14,139 nt of DNA from Methanosarcinales archaeon (GTDB taxonomy: Archaea > Halobacteriota > Methanosarcinia > Methanosarcinales > Methanocomedenaceae), in NCBI GenBank assembly GCA_023136155.1, contig JAGLRT010000158.1:1-14139 (forward strand), given 5' to 3'. The position numbers and the translations under genes were made by a program. Position 1 is the stretch's first letter. Every line of letters starts with the position of its first letter. Under the pieces are notes generated by a model. That model was not told where the DNA came from, searched no databases, and saw nothing but the letters and a program-made list of their open reading frames with translations. Of this stretch, positions 6,478 to 14,025 are shown piece by piece.

Positions 6478-7494
6478 ATGGCAAACGTACACAGACCAAG
6501 GCGAGGTTCTCTGGCATTCAGTCCCAGAAAAAGGGCAAAGAGTCAGGTACCTACAATAAGATCATGGTCCGAAAGTGATGGAAAACCAAAAATGGGCGGT
6601 TTTGCAGGATACAAGGTCGGCATGAGCCATGTGATAATGATGGATGATAAGCCGAAAAGCCTTACAGAAGGTATGGAAATATCAGTGCCTGTAACAGTGC
6701 TTGAAGTACCTGCTATGAAGATTGCAGCTATCAGGGTGTATGGTAAGGCAGGACCCTACGGCACAAAGATACTCGGTGAAGCTCTATCCAATGAACTTGA
6801 TCCAACACTGGACCGAAAACTGGTCAGGCCAAAGAAAGCCAAACCGGACAAAGCTCTTGCCAGTATTGATAAACTGGTAGAAGAAGGTGCAGTGGAAAAT
6901 ATACATGTAATTACTTATACACTACCATCCCTGATCTCAAGCTTACCAAAGAAAAAACCTGATGTGATGGAGAACAGGATTACAGGCGGAGATGTGGCAG
7001 CAAGGCTTGAATATGCCAAATCCATCCTGGGCAAATCGGTAACTGTTTCTGACGTTTTTAACTCAGGCGATATTGTGGATACCTCTGCCATAACTATTGG
7101 CAAGGGCACACAGGGGCCTGTCAAAAGATGGCATATCAATTTGATGAAACACAAGCATAGCAGGCAGGGAAGTCTCAGGCAGATAGGTACACTCGGACCA
7201 TGGAATCCATCCAGGGTAAGCTGGAGGGTACCTCAACTGGGCCAGACTGGCTATCACCAGAGGACTGAATATAATAAACGTATCCTCAAGATCGGTGAGA
7301 GCGGTGAAGAAGTAACTCCTGCAGGCGGGTTTTTGAATTATGGAGACGTGAATGGCGAATATCTGCTCATCAAGGGCAGTGTACCTGGTCCTAAAAAGCG
7401 TCTTGTCAGGTTGAGACCGGGAATCCGGTCTAAGATCAAGAATACAGGTGTGCCACAGATTTCACATATCAGTGTGGAGTCGAAACAGGGGTGA
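6478..7494 (+). CDS. rpl3: Large subunit ribosomal protein uL3
   Basis: Binds near the 3' end of 23S rRNA, and its extended loop reaches the peptidyl transferase centre. The 338-residue length and N-terminus (MANVHRPRRGSLAFSPRKRA) are typical of archaeal uL3. The conserved core VKRWHINLMKHKHSRQGSLRQIGTLGPWNPSRV followed by GQTGYHQRTEYNKRILKIG is unmistakable, and the C-terminus has the usual VPGPKKRLVRLRPGIR. A strong AGGAGG at 6466-6471 lies six bases before the ATG. It is the first ribosomal protein of the unit, and its end (GGGGTGA, 7488-7494) serves as the ribosome binding site for uL4. Confidence 0.98.
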   Translation: MANVHRPRRGSLAFSPRKRAKSQVPTIRSWSESDGKPKMGGFAGYKVGMSHVIMMDDKPKSLTEGMEISVPVTVLEVPAMKIAAIRVYGKAGPYGTKILGEALSNELDPTLDRKLVRPKKAKPDKALASIDKLVEEGAVENIHVITYTLPSLISSLPKKKPDVMENRITGGDVAARLEYAKSILGKSVTVSDVFNSGDIVDTSAITIGKGTQGPVKRWHINLMKHKHSRQGSLRQIGTLGPWNPSRVSWRVPQLGQTGYHQRTEYNKRILKIGESGEEVTPAGGFLNYGDVNGEYLLIKGSVPGPKKRLVRLRPGIRSKIKNTGVPQISHISVESKQG

Positions 7495-7499
7495 GATAG

Positions 7500-8258
7500 A
7501 TGAGCAAGGCAAAAATTATGGATTTAACAGGAGCGCAAAAAGGTGAAATTGAGCTCCCTGAAGTATTTGATGAAATTTACAGGCCTGACCTGATTAAAAA
7601 GGCAGTACTGGCTGCTCAGGCTAACAGGTTGCAGGTTTACGGTCCTACCCCTTATGCCGGTATGAAGACTTCAGCAGATAACGCGGGTCCAGGCAGAGGT
7701 TCTGCCAGGGTGCCAAGGATAAAGAACGGCAACAGGGTTGCACGGATATCCCAGGCAAGAGGCGGAAGGAAAGCCCATCCACCAAAAGTGGAGAAAGATT
7801 ACTCTGAGAAGATCAATAAAAAGGAACGCTTAAAAGCCATCAATTCGGCAATAGCGGCTACTGGTAATGTTGAACTGACAAAACAGCGCGGGCACAGGTT
7901 CGATGCAGAACTGCCCATAGTTGCTGTGGATGAGTTCCAGGATGTTCTGACCACAAAAGATGTTGTAGGCTTCATGGAAACCATCAATGTATTCCAGGAT
8001 GTCATGCGTGCCAAGAACGGCAAGCATATCAGGGCAGGCGGCGGCAAGAGACGCGGTCGCAAGTACAAGAGACCAAAGAGTTTGCTTATAGTAGTGGGCC
8101 AGGATAATGGCATCGTACGGGCAGCAAGGAATTTGCCTGGAGTGGATGTAGTAATGGTCAACAGGCTGAACGCAGAACTGCTGGCACCGGGAACCCATGC
8201 AGGCAGGTTGACCATCTGGACCGAATCTGCCATACAGGCACTGGGGGGGATGGCTTAA
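7500..8258 (+). CDS. rpl4: Large subunit ribosomal protein uL4
   Basis: Lines the constriction of the peptide exit tunnel through its long loop. The archaeal/eukaryotic form is recognised by GRGSARVPRIKNGNRVARISQARGGRKAHPP (about residues 65-95), then the globular parts KKERLKAINSAIAATG and RKYKRPKSLLIVVGQDNGIVRAARNLPGVDV. The 252-residue length is normal. The ATG comes five bases after the uL3 stop, with GGGGTGA just upstream. Its own TAA is followed directly by the ATG of uL23 with no spacer, pointing to coupled translation. Confidence 0.98.
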   Translation: MSKAKIMDLTGAQKGEIELPEVFDEIYRPDLIKKAVLAAQANRLQVYGPTPYAGMKTSADNAGPGRGSARVPRIKNGNRVARISQARGGRKAHPPKVEKDYSEKINKKERLKAINSAIAATGNVELTKQRGHRFDAELPIVAVDEFQDVLTTKDVVGFMETINVFQDVMRAKNGKHIRAGGGKRRGRKYKRPKSLLIVVGQDNGIVRAARNLPGVDVVMVNRLNAELLAPGTHAGRLTIWTESAIQALGGMA

Positions 8259-8510
8259 ATGTCTGCCATCAAACATCCTTTTGTCACAGAAAAGGCGACC
8301 TATAATATAGAGGACAACAACAAGTTGCAGTTCATAGTGGATATTAACGCTACCAAGGACCAGATAAAGCGGGAGATCGAAGAACTCTACAACATCCCCA
8401 TTATCAGCGTGAATACCATGATAACCATGAAAGGCAAGAAAAAGGCCATCGTCTCCTTTGAAGGTGACAATACTGCTGGTGAGTTGGCCTCAAAACTTGG
8501 TATATTCTAA
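8259..8510 (+). CDS. rpl23: Large subunit ribosomal protein uL23
   Basis: Sits at the tunnel exit and forms the docking site for SRP and translocon. The 83 residues match the short archaeal form: KHPFVTEKATYNIEDNNKLQFIVD, the helix NATKDQIKREIEELYNI, then VNTMITMKGKKKAIVSF and the terminal KLGIF. The start abuts the uL4 stop with a G-run (8243-8249) upstream as its binding site. Confidence 0.97.
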   Translation: MSAIKHPFVTEKATYNIEDNNKLQFIVDINATKDQIKREIEELYNIPIISVNTMITMKGKKKAIVSFEGDNTAGELASKLGIF

Positions 8511-8512
8511 GG

Positions 8513-8519
8513 AGAGGTG
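8513..8519 (+). promoter_or_regulatory. Ribosome binding site deciding the uL2 start
   Basis: GAGGTGA six bases before ATG 8526. Its own GTG (8517-8519) is an in-frame upstream codon, but choosing it would bury the binding site in the gene and add three residues foreign to the family. Confidence 0.75.
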
Positions 8520-8525
8520 AAAGGT

Positions 8526-9239
8526 ATGGGAAAGAGAATTATCTCACAGAACCGAGGAAAAGGGACACCTACGTACCGGGCACCCTCCCACAGGTTCAAA
8601 GCTGAACTTAAACACATTAAGGTAGACAAAGACCAAACAGTCACCGGGGATATCATCGAAATTCTGCATGACACTGCCAGGTCTGCCCCCATTGCGAGGG
8701 TGAAACTGGATAACGGGGAAGAACGACTGATACTCGTACCCGAAGGTATTGCAATCGGACAGCAGATTTCCTGCGGGATATCTGCCGAGGTCAAGGCTGG
8801 CAATACATTGCCTCTGGGCGAGATACCTGAAGGTGTGCTGGTATGTAATATTGAAAATAAACCGGGAGATGGCGGACAGTTCGCCCGCTCAAGCGGTGTA
8901 TATGCTGTGCTGGTAGCCCATGATGTGGGCAAGAGTGTGGTACAGCTTCCCAGTGGTGTGATGAAATGGTTGAGCCCGCTGTGCAAGGCTACCATCGGTG
9001 TGGTGGCTGGCGGCGGCAGGACCGATAAACCATTTGTCAAAGCTGGAAAGAAATATCATAAACTGAAAACAAGGGCTGCAAAGTATCCCCGGGTATGTGG
9101 TGTTGCAATGAACGCCATAGACCACCCATTTGGTGGCGGCGGATGGCAGCATCCAGGAAAACCCACTACAGTGAGTAGAAGAGCGCCACCGGGCCGAAAG
9201 GTTGGTTCGATAGCTGCAAAGCGAACAGGAAAGAGGTGA
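8526..9239 (+). CDS. rpl2: Large subunit ribosomal protein uL2
   Basis: A primary 23S rRNA-binding protein needed for subunit joining and peptidyl transferase structure. The 237 residues start MGKRIISQNRGKGTPTYRAPSHRF, exactly the archaeal N-terminus, which fixes the ATG at 8526 rather than the in-frame GTG at 8517. The OB and SH3-like core shows VLVCNIENKPGDGGQFARSSG and AGGGRTDKPFVKAGKKYHK. The C-terminal loop NAIDHPFGGGGWQHPGKPTTVSRRAPPGRKVG is the catalytic-site-facing segment in its archaeal form. It lies 15 bp after uL23. GAGGTGA at its end (9233-9239, including the stop) serves uS19. Confidence 0.98.
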   Translation: MGKRIISQNRGKGTPTYRAPSHRFKAELKHIKVDKDQTVTGDIIEILHDTARSAPIARVKLDNGEERLILVPEGIAIGQQISCGISAEVKAGNTLPLGEIPEGVLVCNIENKPGDGGQFARSSGVYAVLVAHDVGKSVVQLPSGVMKWLSPLCKATIGVVAGGGRTDKPFVKAGKKYHKLKTRAAKYPRVCGVAMNAIDHPFGGGGWQHPGKPTTVSRRAPPGRKVGSIAAKRTGKR

Positions 9240-9245
9240 GAAGGT

Positions 9246-9659
9246 ATGGCAAAGAAAACATCCACCAAACTCCCAAAGAGAAAAGGTGAATATACTTATC
9301 GCGGAAAGACCGTTGATGAGCTCAAGACATTAAGCACTGAAGATTTTTCCCAACTTATACCTGCAAGACAGCGCAGGACAATAAAACGTGGGTTTAGCGA
9401 TGAACATAAAAAGATAATGCAGAAGATCAAGGATGGTGAGACCACCATCAGGACGCATAGGCGGGATATGATTATACTTCCTGATATGGTAGGTCTCAAT
9501 CTGGAGATATATAATGGTAAGAGCTTCGAGAAGGTCGAGGTCATACCAGAGATGATGGGGCACTATTTCGGGGAGTATTCCATGACCCGTAGGCGCGTGA
9601 GCCACGGTTCAGCCGGTGTTGGTGCTACCAAGTCCAGCAAGTTCGTACCTTTGAAGTGA
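9246..9659 (+). CDS. rps19: Small subunit ribosomal protein uS19
   Basis: Head protein of the 30S subunit, near the A-site finger and uS13. The 137-residue archaeal form has an N-terminal extension (KRKGEYTYRGKTVDELKTLSTEDFSQLIPARQRRTIKRG) followed by the conserved RTHRRDMIILPDMVGL and GHYFGEYSMTRRRVSHGSAGVGATKSSKFVPLK. The ATG at 9246 lies six bases after the uL2 stop, whose GAGGTGA acts as the binding site. Confidence 0.98.
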   Translation: MAKKTSTKLPKRKGEYTYRGKTVDELKTLSTEDFSQLIPARQRRTIKRGFSDEHKKIMQKIKDGETTIRTHRRDMIILPDMVGLNLEIYNGKSFEKVEVIPEMMGHYFGEYSMTRRRVSHGSAGVGATKSSKFVPLK

Positions 9660-9672
9660 TGGAGGAAAAAGG

Positions 9673-10128
9673 ATGTCAAGAATTCAATATTCTGTTCAGG
9701 CAGACCCGGAAACTACATCTACTGCAATGGGTCATGAATTACATATCTCACCCAGGCATTCCAGGGAGATATGCAGGGCCATCAAGGGTATGAAGACCGA
9801 GAGTGCAAGGCACTATCTTGGGGAAGTGGCTGCTTTACAACGCGCAGTACCTTTTAAGCGACATAATGATAGTATGGGGCACCGAAGGGGTCCAATGGCT
9901 GCCGGCAGGTACCCACAGAAAGCTGCAAAGGAATTTATCAAAATACTGGTAAATGCAGAGGCAAACGCTGAATATAAGGGGCTTGACCCCCAGCGTATGA
10001 AGATCAGTCACATTTCAACCAAACAAGGACGTGTGATACATGGTTACAGGGCCAGGGCACGGGGTACCTCTTCACCTAAGAACACAGAGACAGTGAACAT
10101 AGAAGTAGTACTCCAGGAGGTGCAGTGA
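9673..10128 (+). CDS. rpl22: Large subunit ribosomal protein uL22
   Basis: Forms part of the exit tunnel wall with uL4 through a beta hairpin. The 151-residue archaeal form shows HISPRHSREICRAIKGMKTESARHYLGEV near the N-terminus, the loop VPFKRHNDSMGHRRGPMAAGRYPQKAAKEFIKIL, and the hairpin/C-terminal HISTKQGRVIHGYRARARGTSSPKNTETVNIEVVL. GGAGG at 9661-9665 stands seven bases before the ATG. Its last codons contain the GGAGGTG used by uS3. Confidence 0.98.
   Translation: MSRIQYSVQADPETTSTAMGHELHISPRHSREICRAIKGMKTESARHYLGEVAALQRAVPFKRHNDSMGHRRGPMAAGRYPQKAAKEFIKILVNAEANAEYKGLDPQRMKISHISTKQGRVIHGYRARARGTSSPKNTETVNIEVVLQEVQ
10116..10122 (+). promoter_or_regulatory. Ribosome binding site deciding the uS3 start
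   Basis: GGAGGTG eight bases before ATG 10131. An in-frame GTG at 10125 is only two bases away, too close for initiation, so the ATG is preferred. Confidence 0.75.
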
Positions 10129-10130
10129 AC

Positions 10131-11129
10131 ATGGGAATTGAGAGAAAGTTCGTACAGGACGGTCTGACAAAGGCAAGGATCAACGAGTATTTCACCAAGC
10201 AATTAGAGCGTGCCGGATACGGTGGAATGGTCATGAACCGTACACCCATGGGCACCCAGATAACTCTGTTAGCAGAGAAACCAGGAATGGTCATAGGTAA
10301 AGGTGGTAAGACCATACAGCGCCTGACCAGGGACATGTCATATGTTTTCAATGTGGACAATCCACAGATTGAGGTGCAGGAGGTAAAAATACCTGAACTC
10401 AATGCACAGATGATGGCAAACCGCCTGGCAAATGCTCTTGAGAGAGGATGGTATTTCAGGAAAGCGGGGCATAATATGCTGAGCCGTATCATGGATTCAG
10501 GGGCACTGGGTTGCCAGATTATAATCTCTGGAAAACTTACCGGTCCTCGTTCAAGGGTTTCCAAGATGGTTGATGGTTATATTAAACATGCAGGCAAGCC
10601 TGCTGAAGAACTGGTGGATTCGGGTTATGCCATGGCAGTAAAGAAATTAGGCGCTATTGGTTGCAGTGTACGCATCGTACCTCCGGGCACAGTACTTCCC
10701 GGGAAGTTCCATATGCTAAAAGAGACAGCTCCTGAAGTTGCTGAACCTGAAGGAAAGGAAAGTATCAAAGAGGTTGTCGAAAAGGCTCCTGATAAAAAGG
10801 AGGCTAAAATGGCCAATCTTAGACAGGTCGGCAGTATCTGGGAGCACAGGCATGATAACATGGACTGGCATCCAATGTCCAGACCACACGATACACCTGC
10901 AGCTGACAAACCAGAAGAGGTTGTTGAAGCAAAGCCCGTGGAAGAAACCAAAGCGACCGACGAGGCACCAGCCGAAATATCGGTTGAAACTGCTACACAG
11001 CCAGAGGGCGAAACTACGGTTGGCGAGCAGACGCGCGACAACAACGGTGTTGAAGAGCACAAGCATGAAGGTTATGATTACTGGCATCCGTCCAAAAGAA
11101 TGCACAAGGTAGAAGGGGATGATGAGTGA
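10131..11129 (+). CDS. rps3: Small subunit ribosomal protein uS3 with long acidic tail
   Basis: Binds mRNA at the 30S entry site. From ATG 10131 the product is 332 residues. The N-terminus MGIERKFVQDGL is the family's, followed by the KH domain with GKGG at 56-59, and the C-terminal globular domain (GALGCQIIISGKLTGPRSR, IGCSVRIVPPGTVLPGKFHML). The ordered protein ends near residue 203. The remaining 130 or so residues are a low-complexity E/A/T/P-rich tail, longer than in most archaeal uS3. The tail has two related motifs: EHRHDNMDWHPMSRPH (238-253) and EHKHEGYDYWHPSKRMH (309-325). These look like an internal duplication and could bind metal or RNA. The stop overlaps the uL29 start (TGATG). 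An intergenic gap of two bases follows uL22. Confidence 0.97.
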   Translation: MGIERKFVQDGLTKARINEYFTKQLERAGYGGMVMNRTPMGTQITLLAEKPGMVIGKGGKTIQRLTRDMSYVFNVDNPQIEVQEVKIPELNAQMMANRLANALERGWYFRKAGHNMLSRIMDSGALGCQIIISGKLTGPRSRVSKMVDGYIKHAGKPAEELVDSGYAMAVKKLGAIGCSVRIVPPGTVLPGKFHMLKETAPEVAEPEGKESIKEVVEKAPDKKEAKMANLRQVGSIWEHRHDNMDWHPMSRPHDTPAADKPEEVVEAKPVEETKATDEAPAEISVETATQPEGETTVGEQTRDNNGVEEHKHEGYDYWHPSKRMHKVEGDDE

Positions 11130-11329
11130 TGGCCATACTGCGAGTGGATGAGATTCAAAATATGAGCCGTGAAGAGAGAATGGATGAACTTGATACTCTC
11201 AACGCTGAACTCATAAGGGAACGTGCCATGGCATCAGCTGGTGGTGCACCTGAAAACCCGGGTCGTATTGGCGAAATACGCAGGGCTATTGCACGGGTCA
11301 AAACCATACAAACAGAAATCGGTGAATAA
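11129..11329 (+). CDS. rpl29: Large subunit ribosomal protein uL29
   Basis: Small helical protein near the tunnel exit, next to uL23. The 66 residues read MAILRVDEIQNMSREERMDE, then LNAELIRERAMASAGGAPENPGRIGEIRRAIARVKTIQTE, the full archaeal signature. The chosen ATG at 11129 shares one base with the uS3 stop. A GTG at 11126 would add a single methionine and is less likely. No good separate binding site is present, so re-initiation by ribosomes finishing uS3 is probable. An eIF1/SUI1 gene, often found after uL29 in archaea, is not present here. Confidence 0.97.
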   Translation: MAILRVDEIQNMSREERMDELDTLNAELIRERAMASAGGAPENPGRIGEIRRAIARVKTIQTEIGE

Positions 11330-11339
11330 TCGGGGTAAT

Positions 11340-11675
11340 ATGCAGATTACACCCCAAAACCTCATCCACCATGAACTGATAGGGCTTGAGGCTGAGGTGG
11401 TGGACTGCTCAAACACTGCTCAAATAGGAATTAGAGGAAAGGTGATTGACGAAACTAGGAACACAATACGCATTGATGTGGGTGACAGGCGCGTTAAGAC
11501 TGTGCCCAAGTCCCATACTCAATTCATGTTCACTATACCCGCGAGTGATGGTAGACGTTACCTGCCAGACACAAATATGTGGGTAAGGGTGGATGGAACT
11601 TTATTGCTCTCACAACCCGAAAACCGCATTCAATCAAAGTTCAAGAAAACTATCAGGCGAAGAGTAAATCTCTAA
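11340..11675 (+). CDS. rnp1: RNase P protein component 1 (Rpp29/Pop4 homologue)
   Basis: Protein subunit of archaeal RNase P, which matures the 5' ends of tRNAs; it pairs with Rpp21 on the specificity domain of the RNA. The 111 residues start MQITPQNLIHHELIGLEAEVVD and form a Sm-like barrel (GIRGKVIDETRNTIRIDVGDRRVKTVPKSHTQFMFTI), with a basic C-terminus (KFKKTIRRRVNL). The ATG at 11340 matches the family N-terminus. An in-frame GTG at 11322 overlaps the uL29 stop and would add six residues. The ribosome binding site is poor (GGGGT at 11332-11336). The position between uL29 and uS17 is standard for archaea. Confidence 0.95.
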   Translation: MQITPQNLIHHELIGLEAEVVDCSNTAQIGIRGKVIDETRNTIRIDVGDRRVKTVPKSHTQFMFTIPASDGRRYLPDTNMWVRVDGTLLLSQPENRIQSKFKKTIRRRVNL

Positions 11676-11700
11676 AATACGAATATTGAGGTATATAATA

Positions 11701-12024
11701 ATGACACGAAATATAGGGCTGGACGTCGAAGCTCCCTCTGGGGAGTGCACTGACATCAACTGTCCTTTCCATGGTACATTATCTGTAAGGGGCCAGGTTT
11801 TTACCGGGTCGGTAGTGGCCAGTAAAATGGATAAGACAGTTGTGGTGAAACGGATGTTCGAGAAGCTCATCCAAAAATATGAGCGACACGAGAAGAGACA
11901 ATCAAAGATTCATGCCCATAACCCTCCATGCATTGATGCAAAAGAGGGAGATGAGGTAAAGATTGCAGAATGCAGGCCTTTGAGCAAGACCAAGACCTTT
12001 GTGGTGATCGAGGTGACGAAATGA
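11701..12024 (+). CDS. rps17: Small subunit ribosomal protein uS17
   Basis: Binds 16S rRNA in the body of the 30S subunit. From ATG 11701 the product is 107 residues: MTRNIGLDVEAPSGECTDIN, CPFHGTLSVRGQVFTGSVV, then KMDKTVVVKR, KYERHEKRQSKIHAHNPPCIDAKEGDEVKIAECRPLSKTKTFVV. This is the archaeal form with its extra N-terminal Cys-containing segment. GAGGT at 11688-11692, eight bases upstream, supports the start; an in-frame TTG at 11686 does not fit the family. The last codons overlap uL14 as ATGA. Confidence 0.97.
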   Translation: MTRNIGLDVEAPSGECTDINCPFHGTLSVRGQVFTGSVVASKMDKTVVVKRMFEKLIQKYERHEKRQSKIHAHNPPCIDAKEGDEVKIAECRPLSKTKTFVVIEVTK

Positions 12025-12419
12025 GAGGTATGAAAGCAAATGTACCACGTGCTTTGAATGCTGGTGCCATGCTTGATTGCGTGGATAATACGGGTGCCAG
12101 GCAGGTAAAGCTCATATCTGTAAAGAAATATCGTGGTGTAAAGAACAGGCATCCTAAAGGTGGCATAGGTGACATGCTGGTGGTCAGTGTTAAGAAAGGC
12201 ACGCCAGAGATGCGTAAACAGATATTGAAAGCTGTAGTAGTGCGACAGAAGAAAGAGTTCAGGCGACCGGATGGGCTTAGGGTATCTTTTGAGGATAATG
12301 CTGTGGTTATCACGGATGATGAAGGCATACCTAAGGGAACTGATATTAAGGGTCCAGTGGCCAGGGAAGCTGCAGAGCGGTTTACTAAGATTGCATCTGT
12401 TGCTTCTATTATAGTGTGA
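12021..12419 (+). CDS. rpl14: Large subunit ribosomal protein uL14
   Basis: Subunit-interface protein that contacts 16S rRNA helix 14 and is the docking site of anti-association factor aIF6. The 132 residues are archaeal uL14: MRGMKANVPRALNAGAMLDC, VDNTGARQVKLISVKKYRGVKNRHPKGGIGDMLVVSVKKGTPEMRKQ, RQKKEFRRPDGLRVSFEDNAVVI and PVAREAAERFTKIASVASIIV. The start ATG overlaps the uS17 stop by four bases and follows GAGGTGA at 12010-12016. The open frame extends upstream to 11970, but those residues are unrelated to the family. A second ATG at 12030 is possible but has worse spacing. Confidence 0.97.
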   Translation: MRGMKANVPRALNAGAMLDCVDNTGARQVKLISVKKYRGVKNRHPKGGIGDMLVVSVKKGTPEMRKQILKAVVVRQKKEFRRPDGLRVSFEDNAVVITDDEGIPKGTDIKGPVAREAAERFTKIASVASIIV

Positions 12420-12423
12420 GGTG
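12418..12423 (+). promoter_or_regulatory. Ribosome binding site deciding the uL24 start
   Basis: GAGGTG spanning the uL14 stop, six bases before ATG 12430. The in-frame GTG at 12421 is part of this motif and so is not the start. Confidence 0.75.
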
Positions 12424-12429
12424 TGCTGT

Positions 12430-12795
12430 ATGAAGATAAAATCAACACAACCAAGAAAACAGCGCAAAGCGCGGTATAACGCACGGTTACACCAGCGCCA
12501 GAAACTGATGAGTGCTCTTTTGTCCTCTGATTTGAGGGAAAAGTACAACAAGCGTAACCTGCCTGTCAGAGAAGGCGACACTGTCATGGTCATGCGAGGT
12601 GACCATACTGGTACTGAAGGGAAGGTGGAACTGGTCGACCTGAAACACACGAAAGTTGTGGTGGAAGGCGTTAGTGTACCTAAAGCGGACGGTACAGAGG
12701 TACCCAGACCAATACACCCATCCAACGTGATGATAACAAAGCTGGACCTCAAGGATGAGTTAAGAAAACTAACATTATCAAGAGGAGGTGAATAA
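12430..12795 (+). CDS. rpl24: Large subunit ribosomal protein uL24
   Basis: Early assembly protein at the tunnel exit region. The 121 residues begin MKIKSTQPRKQRKARYNARLHQRQK, the archaeal/eukaryotic N-terminus, which selects ATG 12430 over the upstream GTG that would add MCC. The KOW segment is VREGDTVMVMRGDHTGTEGKVELVDLKHTKVVVEGV, followed by EVPRPIHPSNVMITKLDLKD. The C-terminal RGGE codons contain GGAGGTGA, used for eS4 two bases downstream. Confidence 0.97.
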   Translation: MKIKSTQPRKQRKARYNARLHQRQKLMSALLSSDLREKYNKRNLPVREGDTVMVMRGDHTGTEGKVELVDLKHTKVVVEGVSVPKADGTEVPRPIHPSNVMITKLDLKDELRKLTLSRGGE

Positions 12796-12797
12796 CA

Positions 12798-13514
12798 ATG
12801 AGCAGACATCTTAAAAGAATCGCTTCTCCAAAAAGTTGGTCAGTCTCCAAGAAAACCAATATCTGGATTACCAAACCCAATCCAGGCCCCCATTCAGGTA
12901 AACAAGCATTACCATTGGGTGTACTTCTTAGAGATATACTGAAACTGGCAGATAATTTGAGGGAAACAAAACGAATTTTACACGAAGGTAATGTGCTGGT
13001 TGATGGGATCGTCAGGAAAGACCACAAATTCCCTGTGGGTGTATTTGATGTAATCCAGGTTCCTAAGGTTAAGACAAGTTACAGAATACTTCTGGATCCT
13101 AAAGGTAGGTTAATGGTCAATGAGCTGGATGTGGAATATCCAAAGAAACCTTGCAAGATACTGAACAAGACTACTGTAAAAGGTGCCAGGGTACAATTGA
13201 ACCTTCATGATGGTACAAATATCATTGCCAGCAATGAATATAATTCCAACGATACGGTTATTTTGAATATACCTGATAAGAGTATAGACAAGCATATCAA
13301 ATACGAACCTGGTAATAAGGCGGTCATCACTGGCGGTACCCATTCAGGAGAAATTGCCAGCATCACTGATATAAAAAAGGTGCGCAGTAGCAGGCACAAC
13401 ATGGTCTTACTTAAAAGGGATGATGGTACTGATTTCGAGACTATCGAGGACTATGTGTTCGTGGTTGGAATTGATAAACCTGAGTTCAATCTGGGAGGTG
13501 CTGTCCATGAGTGA
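12798..13514 (+). CDS. rps4e: Small subunit ribosomal protein eS4
   Basis: A 30S body protein specific to archaea and eukaryotes. The 238 residues start MSRHLKRIASPKSWSVSKKT, then RNA-binding S4 domain LPLGVLLRDILKLADNLRETKRILHEGNVLVDG (about residues 40-70), the central domain VGVFDVIQVPKVKTSYRILLDPKG, and a C-terminal KOW motif around GNKAVITGGTHSGEIASI. The length is normal. GGAGGTGA at 12784-12791 is six bases before the ATG. The last eight bases overlap the uL5 reading frame. Confidence 0.97.
   Translation: MSRHLKRIASPKSWSVSKKTNIWITKPNPGPHSGKQALPLGVLLRDILKLADNLRETKRILHEGNVLVDGIVRKDHKFPVGVFDVIQVPKVKTSYRILLDPKGRLMVNELDVEYPKKPCKILNKTTVKGARVQLNLHDGTNIIASNEYNSNDTVILNIPDKSIDKHIKYEPGNKAVITGGTHSGEIASITDIKKVRSSRHNMVLLKRDDGTDFETIEDYVFVVGIDKPEFNLGGAVHE
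13494..13500 (+). promoter_or_regulatory. Ribosome binding site deciding the uL5 start
   Basis: GGAGGTG inside the end of eS4, six bases before ATG 13507. This favours that start over the much longer open frame from 13420 and over the internal ATG at 13525. Confidence 0.75.
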
Positions 13515-14025
13515 GAGTAATGTGATGAGAACGCCCAAGGTCGATAAACTCACTGTCCATATAGGTGTGGGCGAGAGTGGTGAGAACCTTAACAATGCTG
13601 AAGATATACTCAATACCATTTCCCACCAGCAAGGGGTAAGGACCAAGGCCAAGAGAACAATGCTGGCGTTCCATATTAAGAAACATGAACCAATTGGCTG
13701 TAAAGTTACCCTTAGGGGTGAATTGGCAGAGAATTTCTTGAGGACCAGCCTGGGAATCATTGAGAACCAGTTAAAAGAATCACAATTCGATAATACTGGT
13801 AATTTCAGTTTTGGGATTGAGGAACATACCGATTTTCCTGAATTGAAATATGATCCCAATATCGGTATTTTTGGTATGGATGTAACAGTATCCCTGATCA
13901 GACCTGGTTATCGGGTGGTCAGGCGTAAGATACAAAAACAAAAGGTTCCAAACAGCCATAAGTTGACCAAACAAGATGCGATTACTTATGTTAAAAGTGC
14001 ATATGGCGTGGAGGTACTGGCATGA
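13507..14025 (+). CDS. rpl5: Large subunit ribosomal protein uL5
   Basis: Central protuberance protein that binds 5S rRNA and touches the P-site tRNA. The 172-residue product reads MSESNVMRTPKVDKLTVHIG, then VGESGENLNNAEDILNTISHQQGVRTKAKRTMLAFHIKKHEPIGCKVTLRG, the loop EEHTDFPELKYDPNIGIFGMDVTVSLIRPGYRVVRRK, and the archaeal C-terminus HKLTKQDAITYVKSAYGVEV. It overlaps eS4 by eight bases and uS14 by four (ATGA), so translation of the three is likely coupled. Confidence 0.97.
   Translation: MSESNVMRTPKVDKLTVHIGVGESGENLNNAEDILNTISHQQGVRTKAKRTMLAFHIKKHEPIGCKVTLRGELAENFLRTSLGIIENQLKESQFDNTGNFSFGIEEHTDFPELKYDPNIGIFGMDVTVSLIRPGYRVVRRKIQKQKVPNSHKLTKQDAITYVKSAYGVEVLA

Noticed and set aside
9118..9150. 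uL2 loop reads DHPFGGGG instead of the bacterial DHPHGGGEG
   Set aside because: Looks like loss of a conserved histidine, but from memory archaeal uL2 proteins commonly carry HPFGGGG followed by QHPGKP, so it is a domain-level difference, not a defect.
10738..11112. A 124-codon plus-strand frame within the uS3 tail
   Set aside because: It lies in another frame of the low-complexity tail, has no binding site, and the uS3 frame is continuous to a stop that overlaps uL29.
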